A stretch of DNA of 64,000 bases, taken from Chitinophaga dinghuensis (GTDB lineage Bacteria; Bacteroidota; Bacteroidia; Chitinophagales; Chitinophagaceae). Each line of letters opens with the position of its first letter. The stretch's first letter is position 1. The stretch is taken from contig NZ_QLMA01000003.1 of NCBI RefSeq assembly GCF_003259435.1, forward strand, positions 709,584 through 773,583. Reading direction: 5' to 3'. Below the pieces are notes generated by a model. The model did no database searches. It was not told where the DNA came from and saw nothing but the letters and a program-made list of their open reading frames with translations. Shown here in pieces: positions 17,423-25,367 of this stretch. The position numbers and the translations under genes are program-made.

Positions 17423-18466
17423 TTAGAACGGATTTTTTCTTTGAGCTTCTTTATTAACAGATCGCAGCCAGTCCAGATACATAGATTCCGGCATTTCACG
17501 GTAGCCCAAATCCAGCAGCTTAGTATATAAGGCTAACATCTTAACGTAGGTATCACTGGCTGTGGGTCGTTTTTGTTTCGTTTGTATACCGTAAATACGT
17601 TTAAGTGTTTCTGCTTTAAACAACATTGCTTGTGTATTCTGTGGATGCACAGTCAATACAAAGTCGCAGCAACGAAGGATAAAACCATCTTCATAGTTTT
17701 TAATTTTGCGTTCGTAGCCTTTGGCCAGGTCGAGCATACATAGTGCTATAGACTGCCGGTTACTTAGTGTATCCATGTATATACCGCTCTGGATAGCAGT
17801 TAACGGGATATACCCAGACGCTGTTATCCATGCGTCAATTGGGAAACTCCCACTGGTTAACTCCGTATTGTACCAGCCTGATTTCTGACAACGGTTTTTT
17901 ATGTACAGGTGGTTAGGGGCAAGTGCCAGCCAGCAAGGCACTTCCAGTTCATCGGCCATTATTTTGTATAGGTAGGGCATACTGTGGCAGTTACCTTTGT
18001 GTGTAATCAGCAATTTGGAAACAAACATATTGGTCCAATCCAAATGGCCGAAAAAATCGTTAAAATTGTACGCGTAAGGATAATTTATAATTTCCAGTTT
18101 GTTGCCTGATACAGCACGAATAGTATCTTTCAACACTTTGAATATGGCAAAATTTGTGTGAAAGTTACTGCTGTCAGGATACCCGTAACCTTTAAGTGGG
18201 TTATAGATCATCCACTGGCTGCAGAGAAAGGAAAGATGATAGATATAGTTATTAAACTTATTGTAATCCAGTACCCGGTCGGTATAGGCATATTCAGTTA
18301 TAAAAACCGCCTTTTTAAACCCCTTTAGGTCGTTATCATCTACCAGCTTTTTAATCACCATGAATGCAGTGTCATAGTTAGACTTTACAGCAGCAGTATC
18401 CTGTGCAAGTAAACGGTTTGCAAAGCAAAAAAATAAAAGGAACCCATACAATATCCTATTTTTCAT
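17423..18466 (-). CDS. Secreted transglutaminase-like cysteine protein (copy 2)
   Basis: This 347-aa protein has a signal peptide (residues 1-22, ending RLLAQ). A transglutaminase-like core covers about residues 140-215: GNCHSMPYL with nucleophile candidate C160, then ALAPNHLYI with H186, then NTELTSGS. A helical, TPR-like C-terminal part follows (about 250-345). It is a shorter paralogue of the protein encoded at 19943-21349; the motif order and spacing are the same. It is the last gene of a four-gene minus-strand run and its start overlaps the four-TM gene by 11 bp. It may be a peptidase or amidase acting in the periplasm; the activity is inferred from the motif only. Confidence 0.72.
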   Translation of the reverse strand: MKNRILYGFLLFFCFANRLLAQDTAAVKSNYDTAFMVIKKLVDDNDLKGFKKAVFITEYAYTDRVLDYNKFNNYIYHLSFLCSQWMIYNPLKGYGYPDSSNFHTNFAIFKVLKDTIRAVSGNKLEIINYPYAYNFNDFFGHLDWTNMFVSKLLITHKGNCHSMPYLYKIMADELEVPCWLALAPNHLYIKNRCQKSGWYNTELTSGSFPIDAWITASGYIPLTAIQSGIYMDTLSNRQSIALCMLDLAKGYERKIKNYEDGFILRCCDFVLTVHPQNTQAMLFKAETLKRIYGIQTKQKRPTASDTYVKMLALYTKLLDLGYREMPESMYLDWLRSVNKEAQRKNPF

Positions 18467-18863
18467 GTCTCAAATATTTGTTTCGTACTACCGGAAGAAG
18501 CAAGAAAATTAAGGCCGCAGGATAAAATAAAGCAGGTATGATACTCAGCAAACGTGTCAGCCAATGCACATTATTGAAATACTCGACCAATGGTTGTGTA
18601 AAGGACATCCTGGGTGGCATTGAACTATAGCTGCCATAATAGTATATATCCACAATCCCGTAGATTGCAATGAGCAATGCAACGAGCCAGATGAATTTTT
18701 TAGACAATAGCAATGTGATGATAAAATAGACAGGTACCAATACAGACAATAGCCCTTCATCACCCCAATGTCCATATTCTATATTCAGAATTAATTGATA
18801 GCAGGTAATTACTATCAGAAAGATCAGTAGCGTGTATTTTAAAATTGATATTGTTTTTTGCAT
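18456..18863 (-). CDS. Four-TM membrane protein, possible partner of the mini-RHS protein
   Basis: This 135-aa protein has four hydrophobic segments (about residues 8-25, 38-53, 55-72 and 105-125). I recognise no family. It starts 4 bp after the mini-RHS gene and overlaps the next gene by 11 bp, so it is translationally linked to both. Small multi-TM proteins directly downstream of RHS-type effectors are often immunity proteins, but this role is only inferred from position. Confidence 0.6.
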   Translation of the reverse strand: MQKTISILKYTLLIFLIVITCYQLILNIEYGHWGDEGLLSVLVPVYFIITLLLSKKFIWLVALLIAIYGIVDIYYYGSYSSMPPRMSFTQPLVEYFNNVHWLTRLLSIIPALFYPAALIFLLLPVVRNKYLRHEK

Positions 18864-18867
18864 ATTA

Positions 18868-19914
18868 TTATCTTACAGGGTTATAGTATCCTTTATCTTT
18901 CTCACCATTTACTCCCATAACAGGGTCGTATTTACTGGTGGTTGCATTCAGTGTGGCTATGCGGGGTGGGTAATACATACCATCTTTTGTCCACACATAT
19001 ACTGTTCCATCCCTTGAAGTGCCAAGATACACAGCTCCGTGCGTTATTTTGGGGTCGCCAAGACCAAAATCCTGCTTGAACCCAAAACTGATAGCTGTTT
19101 TCCCAAAGCGAAATTGTGATGGGTTATTGGAAACATTAGTGTAGTTGTTTTTAATATCATTCACAAATCCAGATTCCGATGTGACATTGGAAAAATCAGG
19201 TGTTTGTCCCTGTGTTACAGATAATGCACACGTCCAGCAATTGTAATTAGATTCAAATAGTTGGTTAGCAGTAAAGAAATTATGAGAATAATTATCTGAA
19301 TTAGTAATCATGTCATTCACAGAAGCATTAATAGCCGCAACGCCTGGCACATCATTGGTAAGTTTAATCGTGCCATCCTTGCTCATGGTGGACATAAGCT
19401 GTTCTGCTTTCTTTGCATCTACACCCAGGTAAGTTGACAACGTTTTAGCATTATCGCCTTTTTCCATCTTTACCACGATCTGTCCACTCACTTCTTTACC
19501 ATTCTTGTCCTTATTGATCTGTATATCCGGTACCCATTCAGCAGCTCTGCCGTCAGGGTCTTTAAAGGAAACGGGATTATCGTATGAGAAATGATAGGGA
19601 GACCAGTTAGCAAATTTATCTGCCAGGGGATCTATAGAATACCACCGGCTTGCCGATGAATTATCTGAGGCTTTTTTTAGCAGGCTATCCGTGTCCAGCA
19701 GTGCAACTATTTCTCTGGTGCGTATATTTATCAATACGGAGCCAACGCGCTGAATACTATCCATATCGAAACTTTCAACATACTTACCCCGCGACAGGGT
19801 ATGCACTTTAGCTTTCTTGCCTATGGATTTAAATGGGTTATCTTCCTGCGCATGCGCAGTCATTATACATAGAAAGGAAGAAAAAAATATCCCTATCATT
19901 AAAAGCTGTTTCAT
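18868..19914 (-). CDS. Mini-RHS secreted protein with papain-like C-terminal domain
   Basis: This 348-aa protein has a signal peptide (residues 1-22, ending AHAQ). It carries only the last strand unit of the RHS core (residues 89-122: SRWYSIDPLADK ... SPYHFSYDNPVSF ... DPDGR), the usual boundary before a variable effector domain. The rest has NCWTCAL (C226, C229) and ITHGAVYLG (H292) followed by VYVWTKDG, an order resembling NlpC/P60 or papain-fold amidases. The RHS barrel itself is absent. It lies between two transglutaminase-like genes and next to a small membrane protein. The hydrolase reading is inference. Confidence 0.68.
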   Translation of the reverse strand: MKQLLMIGIFFSSFLCIMTAHAQEDNPFKSIGKKAKVHTLSRGKYVESFDMDSIQRVGSVLINIRTREIVALLDTDSLLKKASDNSSASRWYSIDPLADKFANWSPYHFSYDNPVSFKDPDGRAAEWVPDIQINKDKNGKEVSGQIVVKMEKGDNAKTLSTYLGVDAKKAEQLMSTMSKDGTIKLTNDVPGVAAINASVNDMITNSDNYSHNFFTANQLFESNYNCWTCALSVTQGQTPDFSNVTSESGFVNDIKNNYTNVSNNPSQFRFGKTAISFGFKQDFGLGDPKITHGAVYLGTSRDGTVYVWTKDGMYYPPRIATLNATTSKYDPVMGVNGEKDKGYYNPVR

Positions 19915-19942
19915 ATTAGGGGGGGTATTACGGTCATTTGCT

Positions 19943-21349
19943 TTATTTATGGATGATTGTTGTTTTTATGTTTGATACCCGGCCAATCTGTTGCCGGATT
20001 TGAGCTTTTAGGTCCTTATTTTCGCGTCGCTGTTTTTCCTGCTCAACAGATTTTCGCCATGCCTGATAGGCTTCAGGCGGCATCGCCTGATAACCTAGAT
20101 CATCTATAAGCTGATAAAGAGCATTTCGCTGTTGGAATAAGCTGTAGGCTTCCCGGTACTCAGGTAGCTTATTGGGTGGAGGATTACCTACGGCCCGAAT
20201 AGCCTGCCGTGTTCTGATTGTCAGATTATTGGCCTCCATCATTAGTGCTTCCAGATTATCCGAGTGCAATGCCTTTACATCTTGTAAACAACGGTAGACG
20301 AAACCGTCATCCTCATATTGTCGCAGGTATCCCTGTGTTAAATCCATAATCAGATATGCGATCAGCTTTTTCTGACTTAGGGTATCCAGATAGGTACCTT
20401 TTTTAATAGCGCTGGCATTGATAAAGCCAGACTGCATCAACCAATTATAGGAAACAAGATTACCGCTGGTAGTTTCAAAATTGTATCGCTTGCCGTCCTT
20501 ATTGTAGAAAACTATGAAGGAATGTTCGGGTGCCTGGGCTAGTGTAGCTTTTATTCCTAATTGTTCTGCGAGCATCAGGTAAAGAAGAGGCATGGAATGA
20601 CATTGCCCCTTTCCAGTCAATAACAGCTTAGTCACAAACATATTTTCCCAATGTTCCTTTCCCATATAGTCATCGAAATCATAGCCAAGTGGAGTATATT
20701 GTTGCTTTGCCCGCGTAATAGGATTATAGTAGGTGATGGTATCGGAAAATAGCTTTTGTAATGCGTAATGACGGGAAAGCTCGCTACTCGTATCCAGCTT
20801 TTCCTTTTGCATGATGTAATGGCAAAGAGTCAGCTTATTATTCAATAGTTGCTGAAACTTATCTGCGGGTAGTCGGTTATTGAAGAAGGCATTTTCCACC
20901 AGATATACAGCGCGGCTTATAGAAAAAGTGCTGGTTGATGACATTGTTTCCAACTCACGTAATGCCATCCAATAGGGTTTAGCAATGTTGTTGGTATCTC
21001 TGTAAATGCCCCTTGTGTTTTTCACCTCGTTGTTAAATTCAGCCATATAGATAGCCACCTGCACACGGGAAGACAGGCGGTGCTCATTAGTTGACACATC
21101 ACGTTCGGTTGCTATTATTTGCCCCTGGTACTGGACTCCTTGATTTAAGGCACCTCTTCTAACAGCATCCACATTTACACCTACTGGATGCGGGGTTTCT
21201 ATTTGAGGGATTGTTGGGTAGGGACTATGCACCGATATAATGGGTCGTGTCTGACTATAGCCTTTCACAAGGAAGCCCGTCAGAAACATAAATAGAGCAC
21301 AGAACGAAAAAAATAGGGGTACTCTTGCTATTTTTTGGGGATTTAACAT
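19943..21349 (-). CDS. Secreted transglutaminase-like cysteine protein (copy 1)
   Basis: This 468-aa protein has an N-terminal hydrophobic segment (about 10-30, ending GYSQ). The core motifs are GKGQCHSMPLLYLML (C250) and AQAPEHSFIV (H276), then NFETTSGN, as in the paralogue at 17423-18466. It has about 90 extra N-terminal residues (33-125) and a basic helical tail (about 400-468). It is the first gene of the run TG-like, mini-RHS, four-TM, TG-like. A Cys-His-Glu or Asp catalytic set is plausible. The family is common in Bacteroidota but unnamed as far as I know. Confidence 0.72.
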   Translation of the reverse strand: MLNPQKIARVPLFFSFCALFMFLTGFLVKGYSQTRPIISVHSPYPTIPQIETPHPVGVNVDAVRRGALNQGVQYQGQIIATERDVSTNEHRLSSRVQVAIYMAEFNNEVKNTRGIYRDTNNIAKPYWMALRELETMSSTSTFSISRAVYLVENAFFNNRLPADKFQQLLNNKLTLCHYIMQKEKLDTSSELSRHYALQKLFSDTITYYNPITRAKQQYTPLGYDFDDYMGKEHWENMFVTKLLLTGKGQCHSMPLLYLMLAEQLGIKATLAQAPEHSFIVFYNKDGKRYNFETTSGNLVSYNWLMQSGFINASAIKKGTYLDTLSQKKLIAYLIMDLTQGYLRQYEDDGFVYRCLQDVKALHSDNLEALMMEANNLTIRTRQAIRAVGNPPPNKLPEYREAYSLFQQRNALYQLIDDLGYQAMPPEAYQAWRKSVEQEKQRRENKDLKAQIRQQIGRVSNIKTTIIHK

Positions 21350-22246
21350 AAAAATTATACGTCATATGAATATATGAAAAAATACTGTATAAATATGGCA
21401 GGAGATATAAAATTTATGCCCGTTTGCCATAAATGGAATTACTCGGCAAACGGGAATGCTCTGAGCAATCCTCTCCTTTTTTATATTATTTTGTCAGTCA
21501 GATTATTCTGTTATTCCCAGTCGTGATAATCCTCCATTATGGATTACAAACTCTCCCAAAGCCTTCAGATGCTGTAGAAATGAGTTCGACAATTGTCCAG
21601 CTCGCCCGTCACAACTGGAGAGAATGGTTTTATTACCATTTTCTCTTTTTTATTTGTACCAGTAATACTGTTTGTGCTTGCAATTAAGGAAAGTGCCTCG
21701 TTTGTTTTTGTAGTTCGAAATGTCCCATTTTTCAGATTATAGAAAACTACCTCTAGGAATACCATTTTTTGCAACATCTCGCATTGAGTTCTGTGGAAAT
21801 TTAGATCACTTTCTGAAGGAATTCTTCCAGGTTCGAGCTCTTAATTTCTTATTGTGCTGTGGAAGATATTTTAATTACGGTGTTATGTATCTGGTGTACT
21901 ACGCAAATCTGGTGTGAAGACTGTGAAAAAACGGGTCATAAGGCCTGAGTGAATCCATTCAAATTGCCCGTCGTTCCAATCTTTTAAGGTTACACTCTTG
22001 AAATATTCTCTTTTTTAGCCTCGTAGCTGGATTGGCTCCAGGTAATGTTACAGTGCATACATCTGCTGCGCATGTGGAGGAGCGACAATTAATCGATTGT
22101 ATCATAGTCAAAAAGGCATTGGGCATAAAGTTCATGAAGCAGATAAAACATCATAAAACGGGGTAGGGTAGTTAAAATTAAAGAATAATCCAGCGATAGT
22201 ACTTTTGTACCCTTGAATAAGGTTGTTCATAACTAACACTATAATA
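21350..22246. other. Long gene-poor region with decayed sequence
   Basis: This stretch of about 900 bp holds no convincing gene. Short open frames at 21433-21687 and 21720-21917 have biased, non-coding composition. Positions 21521-21563 are a diverged copy of 24074-24117 (both contain ATGGATTACAAACTC). A TACTTTTG element at 22200-22207 fits the Bacteroidota -7 box, but only a hairpin lies downstream of it. The region looks like mobile-element debris. Confidence 0.45.
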
Positions 22247-22281
22247 AAAGAAGCTTCTCCTGAAACAAGAGAAGCTTCTTT
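22247..22281. terminator. Terminator hairpin downstream of the antitoxin gene
   Basis: A 13-bp perfect inverted repeat (22247-22259 with 22269-22281) has a 9-nt loop and A/T ends. It lies 31 bp beyond the stop of the HigA-like gene on the minus strand, and could also end a short plus-strand transcript from 22.2 kb. Confidence 0.7.
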
Positions 22282-22312
22282 CAATAATTTCACCCTGTAT
22301 CGTGTGATCCAG

Positions 22313-22603
22313 CTATTTTTTTACAAAAGCTTTCAACTTTACGTTACCCATTTTGGCTCGGGCCTGATATAAATTAAAATCAGTCTGCAATTGAAGCCAA
22401 AATTCCGCACTTCCACCAAAAACCATTTCAATCCGAAGGCTCATTTCGGTCGAGATGTCAGCCTTGGCGTTAAGCAAATTACTTAACGTTGGGCGGGTAA
22501 CATCCAGCAATTTGGCTGCTTCTGTTACGGATAGCCCATTTGCTGTAATTACCTCATCTCGCAGGATTAACCCTGGGTGATATAATGGCATTTTACCTTT
22601 CAT
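22313..22603 (-). CDS. higA: HigA-family antitoxin
   Basis: This 96-aa protein is a lambda-repressor-like helix-turn-helix protein. HPGLILRDEVITANGLSVTEAAKLL, then LDVTRPTLSNLLNAKADIS, then the HigA-type tail AEFWLQLQTDFNLYQAR identify the HigA/VapI group. It binds and neutralises the toxin and represses the operon. It lies 77 bp downstream of the toxin gene, the toxin-first order typical of higBA. Confidence 0.88.
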   Translation of the reverse strand: MKGKMPLYHPGLILRDEVITANGLSVTEAAKLLDVTRPTLSNLLNAKADISTEMSLRIEMVFGGSAEFWLQLQTDFNLYQARAKMGNVKLKAFVKK

Positions 22604-22661
22604 GTCTAAATATTTCTTCCAATACCTGCACTTTCAAGCAGCACATTCAAATTATGTATGT

Positions 22662-22679
22662 ATTGACAATTAAGTCAAT
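22662..22679. repeat. Short inverted repeat between toxin and antitoxin genes
   Basis: ATTGAC and GTCAAT flank a 6-bp AT spacer just after the toxin stop codon. It could be a protein-binding site or a weak RNA hairpin in the 77-bp spacer. Confidence 0.35.
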
Positions 22680-22680
22680 G

Positions 22681-22965
22681 TTAATGGTAGTCTATAAAAT
22701 CAATTTTAGAAGCATTACCATTCTCAAAAATGAAGATGATATTCCAGTTTTCGTAGATTGAAATACTCCAATACCCTTTCAAATCCTTGTCCAATAGATG
22801 TAATTTCCAACCAGGAAATGGTTTCAAATCTTTTGGAACTTCTCGTGCAGCGTTTAATGTCTGCAATACCACGGTGATTTTCCTAACATATTGTGCCGGT
22901 AGACCGTGGCTTTTACCTGTTTTATAAAGCTTCTCTAATGCTTTTGATCTGAAATTTAAAATCAT
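22681..22965 (-). CDS. higB: HigB/RelE-type toxin
   Basis: This 94-aa protein has the RelE/HigB fold pattern: FRSKALEKLYKTG, a central YVRKITVVLQTLNAA helix, then GWKLHLLDKDLKGYWSISIYENWNIIFIFENG with a C-terminal IDFIDYH. Members cleave mRNA on the ribosome; the terminal aspartate-tyrosine-histidine is the typical ending. It is the first gene of the higBA pair. An inverted repeat at 23053-23071 lies about 90 bp upstream. Confidence 0.87.
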   Translation of the reverse strand: MILNFRSKALEKLYKTGKSHGLPAQYVRKITVVLQTLNAAREVPKDLKPFPGWKLHLLDKDLKGYWSISIYENWNIIFIFENGNASKIDFIDYH

Positions 22966-23052
22966 TTTTGAAAATTAAATTCTAAGCGCCGCTATAGTGG
23001 GCGCTGTAAATTGTCGATCTCATTTGAACTTGGGTTTTGGTTATCGCTTAGG

Positions 23053-23071
23053 ACGGTGATTTTTTCACCGT
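23053..23071. promoter_or_regulatory. Inverted repeat upstream of higBA, candidate operator
   Basis: ACGGTGA and TCACCGT are separated by five T residues, and a further half site (TTCGGTG) lies directly after. The position upstream of the toxin gene fits HigA autoregulation. A transcript hairpin is the alternative. Confidence 0.4.
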
Positions 23072-23429
23072 TGTTCGGTGTAAAGTTACGCACTACAATA
23101 TTACAAGCAAAATTTATTTTTCATCTCCCTCTTCCTCCCTTCTGGCTGTAACATTGCTTGGACCCTCATTTCGTTTTTATCGGCTATTGTAAAAAAATAT
23201 CTATATTTCCGTCTTAGAAGTGCCTGAACTAAATGAGAATCGAATCGGTTTGAATCTGCCTCGCGCAATCAAGATAAATTTATTGTATTCTTATTTTTAC
23301 CAATATGATGTGGCGAGAATATAGAGGTAGCGATGATCATTTCTTTGTCGTTATAGCCGAAATTTTCCAATAATGGATAAATCTTCAATAAACTGGTTCG
23401 AAATGTATCTAGTCGCCCCGACGTAAATG

Positions 23430-23463
23430 AAACAGCCTTACAGTTACCACTGTAAGGCTGTTT
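23430..23463. terminator. Hairpin terminator in gene-poor region
   Basis: A perfect 14-bp inverted repeat (23430-23443 with 23450-23463) has a 6-nt loop and a T run on the plus strand. No intact upstream gene is visible, so it probably belonged to a lost gene. Confidence 0.65.
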
Positions 23464-23533
23464 TGTTCCTACAAGATTCCTGCTATCAACCATCCTTGTT
23501 GTGTAAACCCAAACAACCCTCCCAATACCCAGT

Positions 23534-23897
23534 TTGGGCTGCAAAATGGGATGCTCTAAAAAGACAAAAAAGGGAGAAATCAGCATTGGTAATAATAAAG
23601 GAAGGATTATATTAAGATGGAGATACAACGGAATCAGGTATCCATTGTATCTACGCTATGACTATTGTCCTGAAAACATGTACCATGCTTGCCTGAAGGC
23701 TGACGAAATCAAACTGGACATTAGAAAGGATTGCTTTGTTACTACATTAGAAAATGTACAAACCTCCAAAGCCATTTAAACCCATACCTGAATCTAAACC
23801 AGTAGTTAAAGAAGAACCCAAACCTGTATTCCTTAAGGATCTAGTGGAGTTTACTTATTGGGTTAATCATATCAGGAACATTGATATGAAAATTTGA
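23534..23897 (+). pseudogene. Frameshifted N-terminal fragment of a tyrosine-type integrase
   Basis: Frame one (23534-23779) reads KGRIILRWRYNGIRYPLYL, then PENMYHACLKADEIKLDI and FVTTLENVQ. This is the arm-binding domain pattern of a site-specific tyrosine integrase group found in Bacteroidota and cyanobacteria. Near 23753 the frame shifts, and a second frame continues YKPPKPFKPIPESKPVVKEE up to a TGA at 23895-23897. The catalytic domain (R...H-x-x-R...Y) is absent. It is therefore a dead remnant of another mobile element inside the island. Confidence 0.7.
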
Positions 23898-24164
23898 TTG
23901 ATTACTTCTACACCAGAAGGCTGCTGGAAAAATGGGTTGGCGTCCCAGTGACAGGTCTGTTGACAAGGATATAATGCTTGTCAGTCTTGCGATTAATAAT
24001 AAACACTACCCGGACTTGTTGTCTTTTAACACTAGGTATATTTTGACACTCTCAAATTATTCCGTAATTCCTAGGCATGGCAACCCTCCAATATGGATTA
24101 CAAACTCCCCGAAAGCCGTTCACAAATCTCTTTGTCTGAATTCCCCAGGCCAATTCAGACCTAC

Positions 24165-25013
24165 TCATTTACGCACTAAATTATTCGCATTGAGTACTGA
24201 ATCTATTTCCTTTTCAGAAAGCTTGGTATTGGATCCAAAATAATTTATTATTTGAATGAGTTTTTTAACATATGCATCTGCATCAATACGCTTTCTTCCT
24301 ATTGTGTAATAAGAAGTTACAGTTGTTGGATGTTCATCACGAAATTTCAATTCGGATTTAACTGAGTCGATTATTTTTTGGTATTCAATTTTCATTATTG
24401 CTAAACTTGTAGTATCATCCACATACCGTCCAAAATCCCGTAAAAAGGCTTTGATTTGATTACTTGTAAGTGAATCTTTAGTAACACTATAGATTCTATC
24501 TTTTACATAGGCAAATTCATTTTGCAACCTTGTTTTTTGCGCATTCAGATTATTTATCTCATAATTCAGAGAATCCACTGTATGCTTCAAAGTATCAATA
24601 TAACGTATCATTCCATAATCAGGGTACCAATTTATTTGTCCTCCAAGATTTAAAAGACTAGCCTTAACAACGCTATCATTCACATTCTTTTGATCTACTT
24701 TTACTCCAAAACCTTCAAATGGCGATTGTCTTGTAACTGTATTTACTCCTGCAGCTGTAATATAAATCAGTAAAGCATTTGCAACAATGATTACGTAGTT
24801 AGGTAAATTCTTAAATTTCCTTTTTTTAATGAATAGGGAAATAGACCACAGTAGGGAAAAACTAAATGCAATGATTCTAATCCAGAATGATGTAATTTCT
24901 TGACTAAAGCTTGCCACAGTTAGGCACAGCAACCAAACGCATATCCCTGCAATTTGTAGATTGTCTAATGATTTAATATTTATAAATTCAGTAGGAGTTT
25001 TACTCTCAGTCAT
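24165..25013 (-). CDS. Membrane protein with periplasmic or cytoplasmic coiled coil
   Basis: This 282-aa protein starts at the ATG at 25013 (MTESKTPTEF); an in-frame upstream start would add 13 residues. Three hydrophobic segments lie at about 20-38, 45-62 and 74-93. A coiled coil (about 140-175, LKHTVDSLNYEINNLNAQ...) and a polar helical tail follow. No family is recognised. The gene is AT-rich like the surrounding island. A topology with a long soluble C-terminal domain suggests a sensor or partner protein, but nothing in the sequence decides this. Confidence 0.6.
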   Translation of the reverse strand: MTESKTPTEFINIKSLDNLQIAGICVWLLCLTVASFSQEITSFWIRIIAFSFSLLWSISLFIKKRKFKNLPNYVIIVANALLIYITAAGVNTVTRQSPFEGFGVKVDQKNVNDSVVKASLLNLGGQINWYPDYGMIRYIDTLKHTVDSLNYEINNLNAQKTRLQNEFAYVKDRIYSVTKDSLTSNQIKAFLRDFGRYVDDTTSLAIMKIEYQKIIDSVKSELKFRDEHPTTVTSYYTIGRKRIDADAYVKKLIQIINYFGSNTKLSEKEIDSVLNANNLVRK

Positions 25014-25029
25014 ATTTTTGCTCAATGGA

Positions 25030-25239
25030 TTAATAATTAAAGATATAAGCACTCAGCTGAGTGCAGATAAAAAATAAAATGGAAAACTTGTTAGTCCAAA
25101 GGGAAAACAACATTTCACTTTCCCCTATTGGAAGATTATAGAATGAATTTATGTTGATAATGGAATTGTTATCTAATCTCCTAAATTTATTATAATCATT
25201 TAGGATATAAGTTGTAAAAGCTCCGATTTGATCTGACAT
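25030..25239 (-). CDS. Possible small protein upstream of the membrane gene
   Basis: A 69-codon open frame lies 16 bp upstream of the 24165-25013 gene, on the same strand. The C-terminus is hydrophobic (FSILFFICTQLSAYIF). Composition is AT-driven and I see no motif, so it may be a real small membrane protein or chance. Confidence 0.25.
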   Translation of the reverse strand: MSDQIGAFTTYILNDYNKFRRLDNNSIININSFYNLPIGESEMLFSLWTNKFSILFFICTQLSAYIFNY

Positions 25240-25367
25240 TCAGGTTAAAAATATCAAGCGGCTGGCGGTATATCCTCATTATAACTATTTCTGTTTATGA
25301 GATAGTGTCGTTTGTGTTCTTCATCGTGTGAAATTTCGATATATATGGCTAACAATTTACATGTTTG

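Larger units (their letters stand above)
22966..23533. other. Region upstream of higBA, with terminator and no clear gene
   Basis: About 570 bp holds the putative higBA operator and a strong hairpin at 23430-23463. A minus-strand open frame over 23269-23628 runs through that hairpin and has no coding character, so I do not call it. The rest is AT-rich and featureless. Confidence 0.4.

Noticed and set aside
21433..21917. Two short plus-strand open frames
   Set aside because: They are low in coding character and overlap a diverged repeat copy; likely debris.
23269..23628. Minus-strand 119-codon open frame
   Set aside because: It runs through the strong hairpin at 23430-23463 and overlaps the integrase fragment on the other strand; composition is not protein-like.
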